Shown piece after piece: positions 20,060-27,496 of a stretch of 34,283 nucleotides of DNA. The stretch lies in the IMG/VR virus record IMGVR_UViG_3300005441_000020, positions 1 through 34,283 of that record; one strand, 5' to 3'. The DNA is from a virus. The position numbers and the translations under genes are program-made. Under the pieces are notes generated by a model. That model did not search any database. It saw nothing but the letters and a program-made list of their open reading frames with translations, and was not told the origin of the DNA. Numbering within the stretch: the first letter of the stretch is position 1; each line of letters begins with the position of its first letter.

Positions 20060-22176
20060 CAGCTCTTGTCGCCCAGCCCTGCGCGCGCACGCGAGTACGA
20101 GCTGTCCTTGTTCTCGGCCACCTGTCGCCAGAACGAGCGCTGGATACGCCGTGTCAGGCGCTCGACGCCAACTCCATCGAACCACGCGCCGCGGTTATCC
20201 ATGTTGACGTAAACCGTTGTTCCTCCACCAAACGCACTGCGCTGCTGATCGCGATTCAGCACCATCTCGCCGTCATGCGCCCAGATCAAACGGTTGTCCG
20301 GCCAGACGGGCGGCGCGAGTGTCATCCCGCCGACGATCCCGCCGCCAGCGAAGCGTTGAATCCCAAATGGCGTCACGATTCCGCCGGTCGACGCATGGCC
20401 GACACGCGCCGCCGCACCTTGCGCTGCGCGCCTCGCGGCATCACCGAGCGCGCCAGGACCAGAGAAGAGCGAGATCAGGAGCGGCGCCAAGAGTCGACCG
20501 ATCAGCATCCCTAACTGAAACGCCGCTGCGCCGATACTGAGCATCGAGGACAGGGAAGCATCCTTGAACGTCTCCACAGCGCGGAGCATGTTGGCGATCC
20601 CGTCCACGACGCCTGCGCTCAAGCTCGCGACCTTCCCGAATGCGCCATCGCTCATCGACCCGAGCATACTGACCGACTGCGAGAGCGAATCGAGCGCGAT
20701 CTGTGTTCGCTGAAAGGCGCCCTCATCGATGCCGAACGCTCCCTTCGCTGCCTGAATCGCATCCGTATTCCCTGGCACGACACCAGGCGGCAGACCCAAC
20801 GACAGACCAGCCGTCACGCCGAAGGCTTTCCTGAATGCCTCCTCGAGCTCCTTGGCCTTCTGGATCATGTCGTCGAAGGTTTGGGTCACGAGGTTGTCGA
20901 TATTCCCAAGATCGATCTCGAACGTCGCGAATTTATCGATCGCCTCCGAAAATGGCGTAAACGTCTGTCTGGGCTGCGCGGCGAGTTTCCCCCATACGTC
21001 CTCAAACTTGGCGATCCGCGCCCATTGGTCCGCTAATCCTTTTGCTGCGAGTTGCGCTTCCGCTGCGCGGAGCAGCGCCTTGGAAAACCGCTCGATCGAC
21101 GCAATCACGTCTGGTGGCGGGAGTCCAGGCACGGCGAACAATGGAATGTCGCCGCGCTCTCCAGACAACGGCGCCCGTGGAGCCTTCGGCGGCGGGATCA
21201 AGATATTCGCGGCGCCTTCCTGGGACGCAAGCAACAACGCCGTGAGCGGGTCCGTGCCGGGACGATTCAACTGCGCGAGTACTTCACCGATCGCGTTGAG
21301 TACGTTCGTCTTCCACCGCTGCACCGCATCTCCGACGTCATCCCACGCCTTGACCGCCTTGTCCGACATCTTGAACGTGGAGTCTGCGAGTTCGTCCACC
21401 TTCGCTTTGAGCGACGGGAGTAGTTCAGCGCCTGCCCTACCGAACAACTGCATGGCGACGAAGGCTTGCTCGGCCGGGTCTTTGATGGATTGGATACCTT
21501 TCGCAATCTCGATGAACTGCTGATCGGGTTCGAGGCTGTCCAGCTCACGAATAGACAGACCGATCCGCGCCAGCGCGCTCTCGGTATCTTTCCCGCCTTC
21601 GACGATGTTCTTCTGGAACCTGTTTATGGCGTTGGCGATTTCTTCAATCGTGTTACCGGACGGTCGCGCGATGGCATCGAGCCGTTGGAGGCCAGTCGCC
21701 GTGATGCCTGTCCGATCAGAGAGTTTCGAGAGGGCGTCGGACAGTTCGAGCGCATGCCTGACGCCGAGCACGAGGCCAGAACCTAGCGCAGCTCCGGCGC
21801 CTACGCCGAGGCTGAGGCCGACATTAGCGAGGGCATCCGACAACTGAAACGCCTGCGTCGTTGATTGCTTCGTGGCCGCCGCGAGGTCGCGGAGCGATTT
21901 CGGCGCCGTCTGGCCGAGGACTCGATACTTTTCGATCGCTTTGTCGAGCAGCGCATTCCCGCGCTCGCGCTCAGCATTGGTTAGTTTCTCTACGCCGCCA
22001 ATCTGTTGGACTGCCGCTGCGAAGTTGTGCGCGGCAGCCATTAATTTGCCACCGCCGAGCGACTGCGTCATGCGATCCGCCGCCGCCTTCGTGGCTTCGA
22101 TCTGGTCGAGTCCCTGGCGCAGATTCGCCCGGAGTTGGTCCGTATTGTCTGCCCAGCGAATCGGGATCGTCGGCAT
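20059..22176 (-). CDS. Tail tape measure protein (705 aa)
   Basis: Long, Ala/Gln/Lys-rich and helical, the longest head-to-tail helical gene here and placed directly after the tail chaperone genes. The N-terminus is helical (TDQLRANLRQGLDQIEATKAAADRM). A hydrophobic Gly/Ala stretch lies near 118-138 (VGLSLGVGAGAALGSGLVLGV), then the recurrent tape-measure block ALSKLSDRTGITATGLQRL. More membrane-like helices come after ~540. The C-terminus is basic. Tape measure length sets tail length at roughly 0.15 nm per residue, which would predict a tail near 100 nm (inference). Confidence 0.88.
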   Translation of the reverse strand: MPTIPIRWADNTDQLRANLRQGLDQIEATKAAADRMTQSLGGGKLMAAAHNFAAAVQQIGGVEKLTNAERERGNALLDKAIEKYRVLGQTAPKSLRDLAAATKQSTTQAFQLSDALANVGLSLGVGAGAALGSGLVLGVRHALELSDALSKLSDRTGITATGLQRLDAIARPSGNTIEEIANAINRFQKNIVEGGKDTESALARIGLSIRELDSLEPDQQFIEIAKGIQSIKDPAEQAFVAMQLFGRAGAELLPSLKAKVDELADSTFKMSDKAVKAWDDVGDAVQRWKTNVLNAIGEVLAQLNRPGTDPLTALLLASQEGAANILIPPPKAPRAPLSGERGDIPLFAVPGLPPPDVIASIERFSKALLRAAEAQLAAKGLADQWARIAKFEDVWGKLAAQPRQTFTPFSEAIDKFATFEIDLGNIDNLVTQTFDDMIQKAKELEEAFRKAFGVTAGLSLGLPPGVVPGNTDAIQAAKGAFGIDEGAFQRTQIALDSLSQSVSMLGSMSDGAFGKVASLSAGVVDGIANMLRAVETFKDASLSSMLSIGAAAFQLGMLIGRLLAPLLISLFSGPGALGDAARRAAQGAAARVGHASTGGIVTPFGIQRFAGGGIVGGMTLAPPVWPDNRLIWAHDGEMVLNRDQQRSAFGGGTTVYVNMDNRGAWFDGVGVERLTRRIQRSFWRQVAENKDSSYSRARAGLGDKS

Positions 22177-22178
22177 CG

Positions 22179-22556
22179 TTAATGACCCAGGCCTTCGATG
22201 ACGTGTTCGGCCGCGCGAATCATCTCGTCTGCGTAGCGTCGCATTTCCGCATCGGCCGCTGGACGGAGGAACGGCCGCGCCGTTAGATACCGCGTCCCTC
22301 GCTCAATCCAGAGTGCGAGATTCGCGGGTTTGTCATGCGCGCCTTCCGCGATGACGAGGAATTGCTTGTGTGTTGGATCATCGACCACAGTGAGAGCGAC
22401 CACCGATGCCCCGCGCTTCACTTTAGACGCGACGATCTCTCGCGCCCGACGTTGCACACGACCAGCCGTCACGGAGGCCACCGCGCGCAGCGCCTTCGTC
22501 ACATTCTCCGGCAGTCGATTGACACCCCGCTTTAGGTCCGCGAGTTCGTCAGCCAT
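22179..22556 (-). CDS. HK97 gp10-like tail component (125 aa)
   Basis: An N-terminal helix (LADLKRGVNRLPENVTKALRAVASVTAGRVQRRAREI), then the beta part (ASVVALTVVDD...KQFLVIAEGAHDKPANLALWIERGTRYLTARPFLRPAAD). The E(R)GT...ARPFLRPA ending is the gp10-like signature. These proteins sit at the head-tail or tail-tube end. Here the gene follows the chaperones instead of preceding the tail terminator, an unusual position. Its start overlaps the end of the frameshifted chaperone by eight bases. Confidence 0.82.
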   Translation of the reverse strand: MADELADLKRGVNRLPENVTKALRAVASVTAGRVQRRAREIVASKVKRGASVVALTVVDDPTHKQFLVIAEGAHDKPANLALWIERGTRYLTARPFLRPAADAEMRRYADEMIRAAEHVIEGLGH

Positions 22557-23156
22557 TGACCTTCGCGATCGCTTGCATGCGCGCCTTCATCTCCTGCCAC
22601 GATTGCCGCCGTGGCGGTGGCTGTCGTCCAGTCCCGCGCGAGCCCGACATCAGCATCCCCATCTGCACCGCCGCCCCCTGCGCCGCGCGAATGTTCCGCT
22701 GCTCGCCCGCTTCACATTCCCGCTCGAATTCGCGCAAGGAACTGTCCCAGAACTCCTCCCGCGTCAGCCCGAGACTCCGGCCGGTGATGTAGAGCCGGCG
22801 CCAGTCCCAGGCGTCGGAGGGTTTCCCTCTGCGCCGCCTTCCGGTTGCACTTCAGGCTGATTGATCTCAACGACGTTGTTGATCGCGTCGATGAACACCG
22901 ACAAACCGCCCGAGTCGTCGATGAAGTCGCCGACCTTCGCCTCGGTCTTGAACTGTTCCGCGTGGTACTTCTGGAGGAGCATCCAGATCACGGCCCGGAT
23001 CGACACGAAATCCAGTGCAGAGCATTCGCCCAGGAGTGTGCCGATCGTCTTGCCCGTCTGCTTCTGCAGCGTGGCCGCGGCATTCATGCTGAGCTTGAGC
23101 GTGTACGAGTCGCCATTGACCGCGAGGCGGACTTCGCCCCGTTCCGGGTTCGCCAT
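22549..23156 (-). CDS. Frameshifted tail assembly chaperone (lambda gpGT-like, ~202 aa)
   Basis: A -1 shift at GGGAAAC (22827-22821) joins the first 112 residues of the chaperone to a second frame that stays open to 22549 (90 more residues). The downstream frame carries the motif expected of the T part: DAWDWRRLYITGRSLGLTREEFWDSS, followed by a charged helix. That sequence begins right at the slip site and has no start codon of its own in the conserved part, so it can only be made by frameshifting. Lambda G/GT is the precedent: the pair recruits tail tube protein to the tape measure. Confidence 0.85.
22764..23156 (-). CDS. Tail assembly chaperone, unshifted product (gpG-like, 130 aa)
   Basis: In the zero frame translation continues past the slip site and ends after a Gly/Pro/Ser/Thr-rich tail (PPTPGTGAGSTSPAGVSG). 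The N-terminal part has the gpG-like layout: RGEVRLAVNGDSYTLKLSMNAAATLQKQTG, then helices (FVSIRAVIWMLLQKYHAEQF; VFIDAINNVVEINQP). GAGG lies five bases before ATG. It sits between tail tube and tape measure, as in siphophages. Confidence 0.83.
   Translation of the reverse strand: MANPERGEVRLAVNGDSYTLKLSMNAAATLQKQTGKTIGTLLGECSALDFVSIRAVIWMLLQKYHAEQFKTEAKVGDFIDDSGGLSVFIDAINNVVEINQPEVQPEGGAEGNPPTPGTGAGSTSPAGVSG
22821..22827 (-). promoter_or_regulatory. Programmed -1 frameshift site GGGAAAC
   Basis: In the zero frame the heptamer reads G GGA AAC, the X XXY YYZ pattern. Slippage gives GGG AAA and then CCC TCC GAC. About seven bases downstream a small stem (CGCC/GGCG around TGGGACT) and further on a GCCGG/CCGGC stem could stimulate slippage. 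Lambda uses GGGAAAG at the same place. Confidence 0.85.
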
Positions 23157-23171
23157 AGGAGCCTCAGCGCC

Positions 23172-23630
23172 TTACAGCGATGCCGGGGAGACGGACACGC
23201 GGTCCCAGACTACAGGGCCGCTGATCCGCAACGTGACGCTCAGCTCGAGCACGGCACCGACCGCTATCGGAGAATTCCGCGCCTTCACGAAGGCGTTGAA
23301 CGTGGCGGTCGATCCGTCTGGGAAGAACATCCGGCGCTCTTGCGTCGGCGGCGGCGTGGACTCGAATTCCGCCATGAGGGCCAACTGCGAGGCCGAACCC
23401 GATCCGAACTGCATCGTGATCGGCAGTTCGCCACCATCTTTGAAGTTGGGAATGAACTCCCGATACATGCCCGTCGAACGCAGGTGGGTCACGTCGAGTT
23501 CGTCCATCGTTTCGTTGGGACCGCCGATGTTGGTCACGCGGGCCAATTCTGTGTAGTTGGCCGGCGAGCCGCCATCACTGGTCCCGATGTAGACTCCCTG
23601 CGTGGATGTGGCGTCTGGTTGATCTGCCAT
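23172..23630 (-). CDS. Major tail (tube) protein (152 aa)
   Basis: Start with AAGGAG seven to eight bases upstream. Almost all beta-type sequence: YIGTSDGGSPANYTELARVTNIGGP, DELDVTHLRSTGMYREFIPNFKDGGELPITMQFG and FNAFVKARNSPIAVGAVLELSVTLRISG. The TELxxVTxIxGP...xxxDVTHLRS...F..GxxDxGEL pattern is characteristic of siphophage tube proteins. Located between tail terminator and chaperones as expected. Short, without an added Ig domain. Confidence 0.88.
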   Translation of the reverse strand: MADQPDATSTQGVYIGTSDGGSPANYTELARVTNIGGPNETMDELDVTHLRSTGMYREFIPNFKDGGELPITMQFGSGSASQLALMAEFESTPPPTQERRMFFPDGSTATFNAFVKARNSPIAVGAVLELSVTLRISGPVVWDRVSVSPASL

Positions 23631-23675
23631 TGTCGCTGCTCCTTGTGTACGTGCTCGTTACCAACGCTTGCCGTG

Positions 23676-24125
23676 CTAGTACGTTCCACCCTGTGTCTGA
23701 AATTGCACGATGTAATCTGCGGTATGCCGAGAGAGTCCGCCGTGAATCTCTGGCTCCGCGCCTTCCGTTTCGAGATCGAACGTCACCCAGGCCCGCACGG
23801 GCGTGGCTGGTGAACTGCTCGTGTCTGAGAACGACCCATCGAACCCGTCGAGCCGTTGACGAATCGCGGACCCGATGGCATCGGCCCGCACCCGTGAGCC
23901 TTGCTCGTTGCCAGGATTCGCGTAAATGTCGATCTGCACCCGCGCCCGTGCGAGGCCGGCGACACTCCGCAGCGAATTCGGTCGCACGATGTCCACGGCG
24001 AGAATCACCCCGGCCGGATACGTGACTTTCTCTGGCAACTGATCCGGGTACAGCCGCGTCAGGCCCGCCGCAATCACGGCGTTGTCGGCCATCACGTACT
24101 CGCGCACGAGATCGCGGATCGTCAT
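23676..24125 (-). CDS. Tail terminator / completion protein (149 aa)
   Basis: The ATG overlaps the head-closure stop (ATGA). The order of strands and helices (YPDQLPEKVTYPAGVILAVD; ARARVQIDIYANPGNEQGSRVRADAIGSAIRQRLDGF; VRAWVTFDLETEGAEPEIHGGLSRHTADYIVQF) is that of the DUF3168/gp-U-like tail completion family that caps the tail tube at the head end. Confidence 0.82.
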   Translation of the reverse strand: MTIRDLVREYVMADNAVIAAGLTRLYPDQLPEKVTYPAGVILAVDIVRPNSLRSVAGLARARVQIDIYANPGNEQGSRVRADAIGSAIRQRLDGFDGSFSDTSSSPATPVRAWVTFDLETEGAEPEIHGGLSRHTADYIVQFQTQGGTY

Positions 24126-24466
24126 GCCGCCACCGCCCGCGCCGCGACAGCAATCAGCAGCCCCTCGCCGCGATTGATCTCGGTGACACCTTTCACGTCG
24201 TAGGTACGACCGTCATGTCCGATGATCTGCGCCAAATCCGGCGTTGGCCTCGGACTCATGTCGTACGTCTTGTAGATGCCCTCAATCGTGGCGTCGATCT
24301 GACGGGCCTGCCACGTTTCGGTGGCGCTACTCTGTAACCATTCCGCCGCGATGGGCTGGCTACTCACCCACGTCGCCACGTCTTGGCCGGTCTGCGGATC
24401 CTCAGCGACCGTCGCGGTCTGCACGACAATACGTCGGTCCATCTTGCCGGACGCCAGGTGCGTCAT
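24122..24466 (-). CDS. Head closure / head-tail joining protein (114 aa)
   Basis: ATG 24466 overlaps the stop of the glycosyltransferase fusion (ATGA). The LASGKMDRRIVVQ start and the run TGQDVATWVSSQPIAAEWLQSS...DARTYDVKGV-like ending (here GHDGRTYDVKGVTEINRGEGLLIAVA) match the SPP1 gp16/HK97 gp9-type head-tail joining family. It should follow the connector directly; instead two non-structural genes intervene. Confidence 0.83.
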   Translation of the reverse strand: MTHLASGKMDRRIVVQTATVAEDPQTGQDVATWVSSQPIAAEWLQSSATETWQARQIDATIEGIYKTYDMSPRPTPDLAQIIGHDGRTYDVKGVTEINRGEGLLIAVAARAVAA

Positions 24467-26511
24467 GCTGACACCTGCGGATAGGACCACGTATCACCAG
24501 CGAAGAACCGATCCATCTGCGTGGTACTCGGATGCAAGCTGCTCACCTTCCCGATGTGCTTCACGAACATCGGGTGACTCATCACGCCGGGTTCACGTCC
24601 GAACCGCGCCAACACCCACGAGGCGAGCAATTTGTCAAACGCGATCTTGGCGTTGCCCCGGAACCCGCCCCAGGTCTCGAGATTCGCGCGGGACCAGACG
24701 AGAAAGTCTTGTGCGTCTTCCATGCGTAACAGCACCGCTTGCGAACCCGCACACCGATCGAGGCGGTCATCGTAAAACCCGACATGGCCATGCGGTGGAG
24801 ACACCCGGAACCCAAAGAGCCGATACAGGTGGCGATTGGGTCGGGCTGCAGCTCCGATCCACCGCTTCACACTCGCGACGAAGTCCGCGCAGAATGACAG
24901 GTCATCCTCGAGCAGCAACACCCAGTCGTAGACGTTGGGATCGAGGCTGGCAATCTGCGCCAAGCCGTTCTCGTTCGGCGTCCGTTGGCGAGAGGGCACA
25001 TGCAACGTCACCGACCCAATCGATGCACCGAGCTGACCGGACAGCCAGCGCGTATCAGGATCGGTCAGACAAATCTGGAGCTCGGATGGCGGGATCCCTT
25101 GCGCGAGTAGCCGGCGCACGGTCCCGCCCAGATAGTTCGGTTTCGGGGAGCGATCGGCCGTCCGCATCGTGATGGCCAGCCGCAGGCCAGGCGCCGGTAA
25201 GAACGCGCCCTCCCCGGCCGCACGAAATACCTGGACGTTCCGTCCATACCACGATTGCTTCGGCGCCGCCGCAAGGAATCGCGCCGAGAGCTGCTGGGTC
25301 AGGACTGAATCAAAACCAAGACCGCGGGCGATCAGCCGCTCCCGCCAATACTCGTGCGGTTGTTCGTTGAGATGCCCCTGTCCGCCTTGCCCAGGCGTGG
25401 CCGCGGTAAAGAGCAGCACGCCACCCGGCCGCACATGGCGTACGAGGGTGTCACACAGCACGTCGGCCGCGGCGGCCGGCAGATGTTCGGCCACTTCCCA
25501 ACACAGCACGAGGCCGAACTGCTCTTGCACATCCAGCGGAACCGTGAGATCCGCGTGGCGAATCGGGGTATCGATCTGTGTGACCGGAATCGAGACATCC
25601 ACACCCACACTGCGGATACCGCGCGCCTGCGCGCGTGTCACGAAGTGCCCTTCTCCGCACCCCACGTCTAGGAGGCCCACAGGCTGGCCCAGCGCCACGA
25701 GGGCGGCATCGAGGCACGCCGAAGACCCTGGCAAGGTCCAGCGTCGCGTCTCTTGCCACTGCGGCGTGTAGAGCGCGGGACGCCTGTGTGTGCGGATCGG
25801 CCGCGACGGCTTAGGCGGAGCCGGATGCCGCGGCGCAATAGCCCGCGTTTGCGACTGCCCGATATGAAACACGCAATTTTCAAGTACGCGGGCCACGAAG
25901 CCGTCGATCCGACCGCTGGCGACCATCTCGGAGTGATCCCCGCGATCCGTCCGCCCGCGGACGAGCTGATGAATGCGGAGCAGCGCGGACGTGCGCGTGA
26001 CGGCTGGCGGAGCCCCCCAGTGATACCGTCCCACGTCGACGGCTTCTGGGGCACCGGCCAACCGACGCCACGGCGCAGCGGATCGCGACGGCACGCCATG
26101 ATTCCGCAGACTGCAGGGGCATTTCTGGCCCCGTTCCTTGTATTGGCCATAGAGGCGCAGCGAATAGACATCTGGCCGCGTCCGCCGCACGTACTCGAAC
26201 GTCTCTACCGGGAAGGGGCGGACCCATTCCCAGTCGTTCTCGAGCAACATCGTCCAGTCCGCGTGGCGATCGACCGCCACCTGCACCATCGCTGTTCGCA
26301 ACGCTCTCGCGCCTCGCTGCGTCGGATGGTGCACGACCGTCGCGAAGCCATGCGCTGCTGCGAGCGCGAGGTTGTCAGGTTCCTGTGAGCCGTCATCACC
26401 GTGGAGCAATAGGAACTGCTCACGCGCGTGCGGGTGCTGCGCGGTAAAGCTCTCCAGCGTGCGCTTGGTGTAGTCTGCGCGCCCACAGGTGAGCAACAGG
26501 ACGGCGATCAT
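24463..26511 (-). CDS. Glycosyltransferase-methyltransferase-glycosyltransferase fusion (682 aa)
   Basis: ATG 26511 overlaps the previous stop (ATGA). Domain 1 (1-~225) is GT-A like: MIAVLLLTCGRADYTKRTLESF, LLLHGDDGSQEPDN, then MLLENDWEW where a metal-binding acidic motif sits. A Pro/Arg-rich linker follows. Domain 2 (~255-435) is a Rossmann SAM methyltransferase: LLDVGCGEGHF (280-290), VGVDVS, then LCWEVAEHL (336-344) and RPGGVLLFTA. Domain 3 (~443-680) is a second GT-A like part: AITMRTADRSPKPNYLGGTV and VLLLEDDLSFCADF (531-544), with an ending rich in aromatic and basic residues. It probably transfers sugars and a methyl group to a glycan or protein. Acceptor unknown. Inserted between connector and head closure genes, which makes a virion target plausible. 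Confidence 0.83.
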   Translation of the reverse strand: MIAVLLLTCGRADYTKRTLESFTAQHPHAREQFLLLHGDDGSQEPDNLALAAAHGFATVVHHPTQRGARALRTAMVQVAVDRHADWTMLLENDWEWVRPFPVETFEYVRRTRPDVYSLRLYGQYKERGQKCPCSLRNHGVPSRSAAPWRRLAGAPEAVDVGRYHWGAPPAVTRTSALLRIHQLVRGRTDRGDHSEMVASGRIDGFVARVLENCVFHIGQSQTRAIAPRHPAPPKPSRPIRTHRRPALYTPQWQETRRWTLPGSSACLDAALVALGQPVGLLDVGCGEGHFVTRAQARGIRSVGVDVSIPVTQIDTPIRHADLTVPLDVQEQFGLVLCWEVAEHLPAAAADVLCDTLVRHVRPGGVLLFTAATPGQGGQGHLNEQPHEYWRERLIARGLGFDSVLTQQLSARFLAAAPKQSWYGRNVQVFRAAGEGAFLPAPGLRLAITMRTADRSPKPNYLGGTVRRLLAQGIPPSELQICLTDPDTRWLSGQLGASIGSVTLHVPSRQRTPNENGLAQIASLDPNVYDWVLLLEDDLSFCADFVASVKRWIGAAARPNRHLYRLFGFRVSPPHGHVGFYDDRLDRCAGSQAVLLRMEDAQDFLVWSRANLETWGGFRGNAKIAFDKLLASWVLARFGREPGVMSHPMFVKHIGKVSSLHPSTTQMDRFFAGDTWSYPQVSA

Positions 26512-27116
26512 GCCGCACGCTCCACCAGCACGGTATCGATCGCCTCGCGACGAAAACAAGACAATGCCGTCGACCGCGAGCAGTTGACGATGTCGATCCC
26601 CGCCGCGGCGAGTGGGCCCGGTAACGTCTGGAAAGCTTTGATGCAGGCGGCATACGGCGGTTGCGTGCGATCAGGGTGCTCGCCGAAGCAATGCGACGGC
26701 CCTCGCGCGGGACGGCCCATGTCGTACCCAAGCAACACGATCCGCGCGGCCCCGAGATGCACGGCCAGATTGATCGCTTGATAGCCTGAGTTATGGCCGG
26801 CTTTCACGCCGGTCGGATCGAGCGTCAGCCCATCGCGCCCGAGATTGCGTATCACTTGGATGCCTTTGAACAGCGCCGACGATGTTTGCAGGGAGTACTT
26901 CAAGCCAGCAAAAGACTGCGCCCCTTTCTCCCACCGCCACCATTTCGCATCACAGGCGTAGAGCACATCGGCCCACTTCGCTAGTTTGTAGGCGTCGTTC
27001 ACGACGATCATCCGCGCCTTGTCGCGACAGAACTCAACATCCGCCTGTGTGAGACTCGGACCTGTCCCGACACAGACGATGGTTGAATTCGGCCAGAGTT
27101 TGGGGACGGTCGTCAC
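26508..27116 (-). CDS. DUF115/MptE-like Rossmann protein of glycan cassettes (202 aa)
   Basis: Start at GTG 27116, overlapping the connector stop (GTGA). Residues 12-22 carry TIVCVGTGPSL (GxGPSL nucleotide-binding loop), followed by MIVVNDAYKLAKWADVLYACD (37-56), then HNSGYQAINLAVHLGAARIVLLGYDM (108-133). These are the landmarks of DUF115/MptE-like domains, found in flagellin-glycosylation proteins (Maf) and in phage proteins. This single-domain version may bind or prepare a nucleotide-linked substrate for the transferase fusion downstream. Exact reaction unknown. Confidence 0.72.
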   Translation of the reverse strand: MTTVPKLWPNSTIVCVGTGPSLTQADVEFCRDKARMIVVNDAYKLAKWADVLYACDAKWWRWEKGAQSFAGLKYSLQTSSALFKGIQVIRNLGRDGLTLDPTGVKAGHNSGYQAINLAVHLGAARIVLLGYDMGRPARGPSHCFGEHPDRTQPPYAACIKAFQTLPGPLAAAGIDIVNCSRSTALSCFRREAIDTVLVERAA

Positions 27117-27496
27117 GCCCACGTCTCCGTGAGATACCCGCCAGCCTTCAGCACGCTCTTGACCGTGTCGGCGAGATCACCCATCGCCTCGACCCGTTCG
27201 TTCGGCGCATCGTCCCCGCGGAACCGATAGAACTCCGCGACTTGTTCCAACACGGCCAGCCGCACCACCGCGGGCGCCGCAGGACTCCCCGTCGTCCACG
27301 CTTCGATTGTCGCGATCCAGTCCGTATCCATCGGGTTGCGCTGGGCAATGCGCTGACACACGACTTCCGTCGCCGCGTCGAGCTTCAGTTGCAGATCGGG
27401 ATCGTCCACGGGCGATGCCGGCGATCCGCTCAGGACCGGCGACAGCCGGAGATGCGCCTGCGCCTGCTCGAGCGTCACGATGGTCGGGATCGTCAT
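27113..27496 (-). CDS. Head-tail connector (HK97 gp6-like, 127 aa)
   Basis: ATG 27496 overlaps the stop of the collagen-like gene (ATGA); the longer frame lies inside that gene. Features match the gp6-like/PF05135 family: VTLEQAQAHLRL at the start, DDPDLQLKLDAATEVVCQRIAQRN, then APAVVRLAVLEQVAEFYRFRGDD and an amphipathic end. These proteins form the first ring under the portal. Confidence 0.82.
   Translation of the reverse strand: MTIPTIVTLEQAQAHLRLSPVLSGSPASPVDDPDLQLKLDAATEVVCQRIAQRNPMDTDWIATIEAWTTGSPAAPAVVRLAVLEQVAEFYRFRGDDAPNERVEAMGDLADTVKSVLKAGGYLTETWA

Noticed and set aside
22549-22737. Independent 62-residue gene after the chaperone
   Set aside because: Its frame continues upstream without a stop to the GGGAAAC site and contains the conserved-type block before any start codon, so it is the tail of the frameshift product.
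24321-25172. 283-residue plus-strand frame opposite the transferase fusion
   Set aside because: Antisense shadow; Arg/Ser/Thr-rich with no motifs, while the minus strand shows three clear domains.
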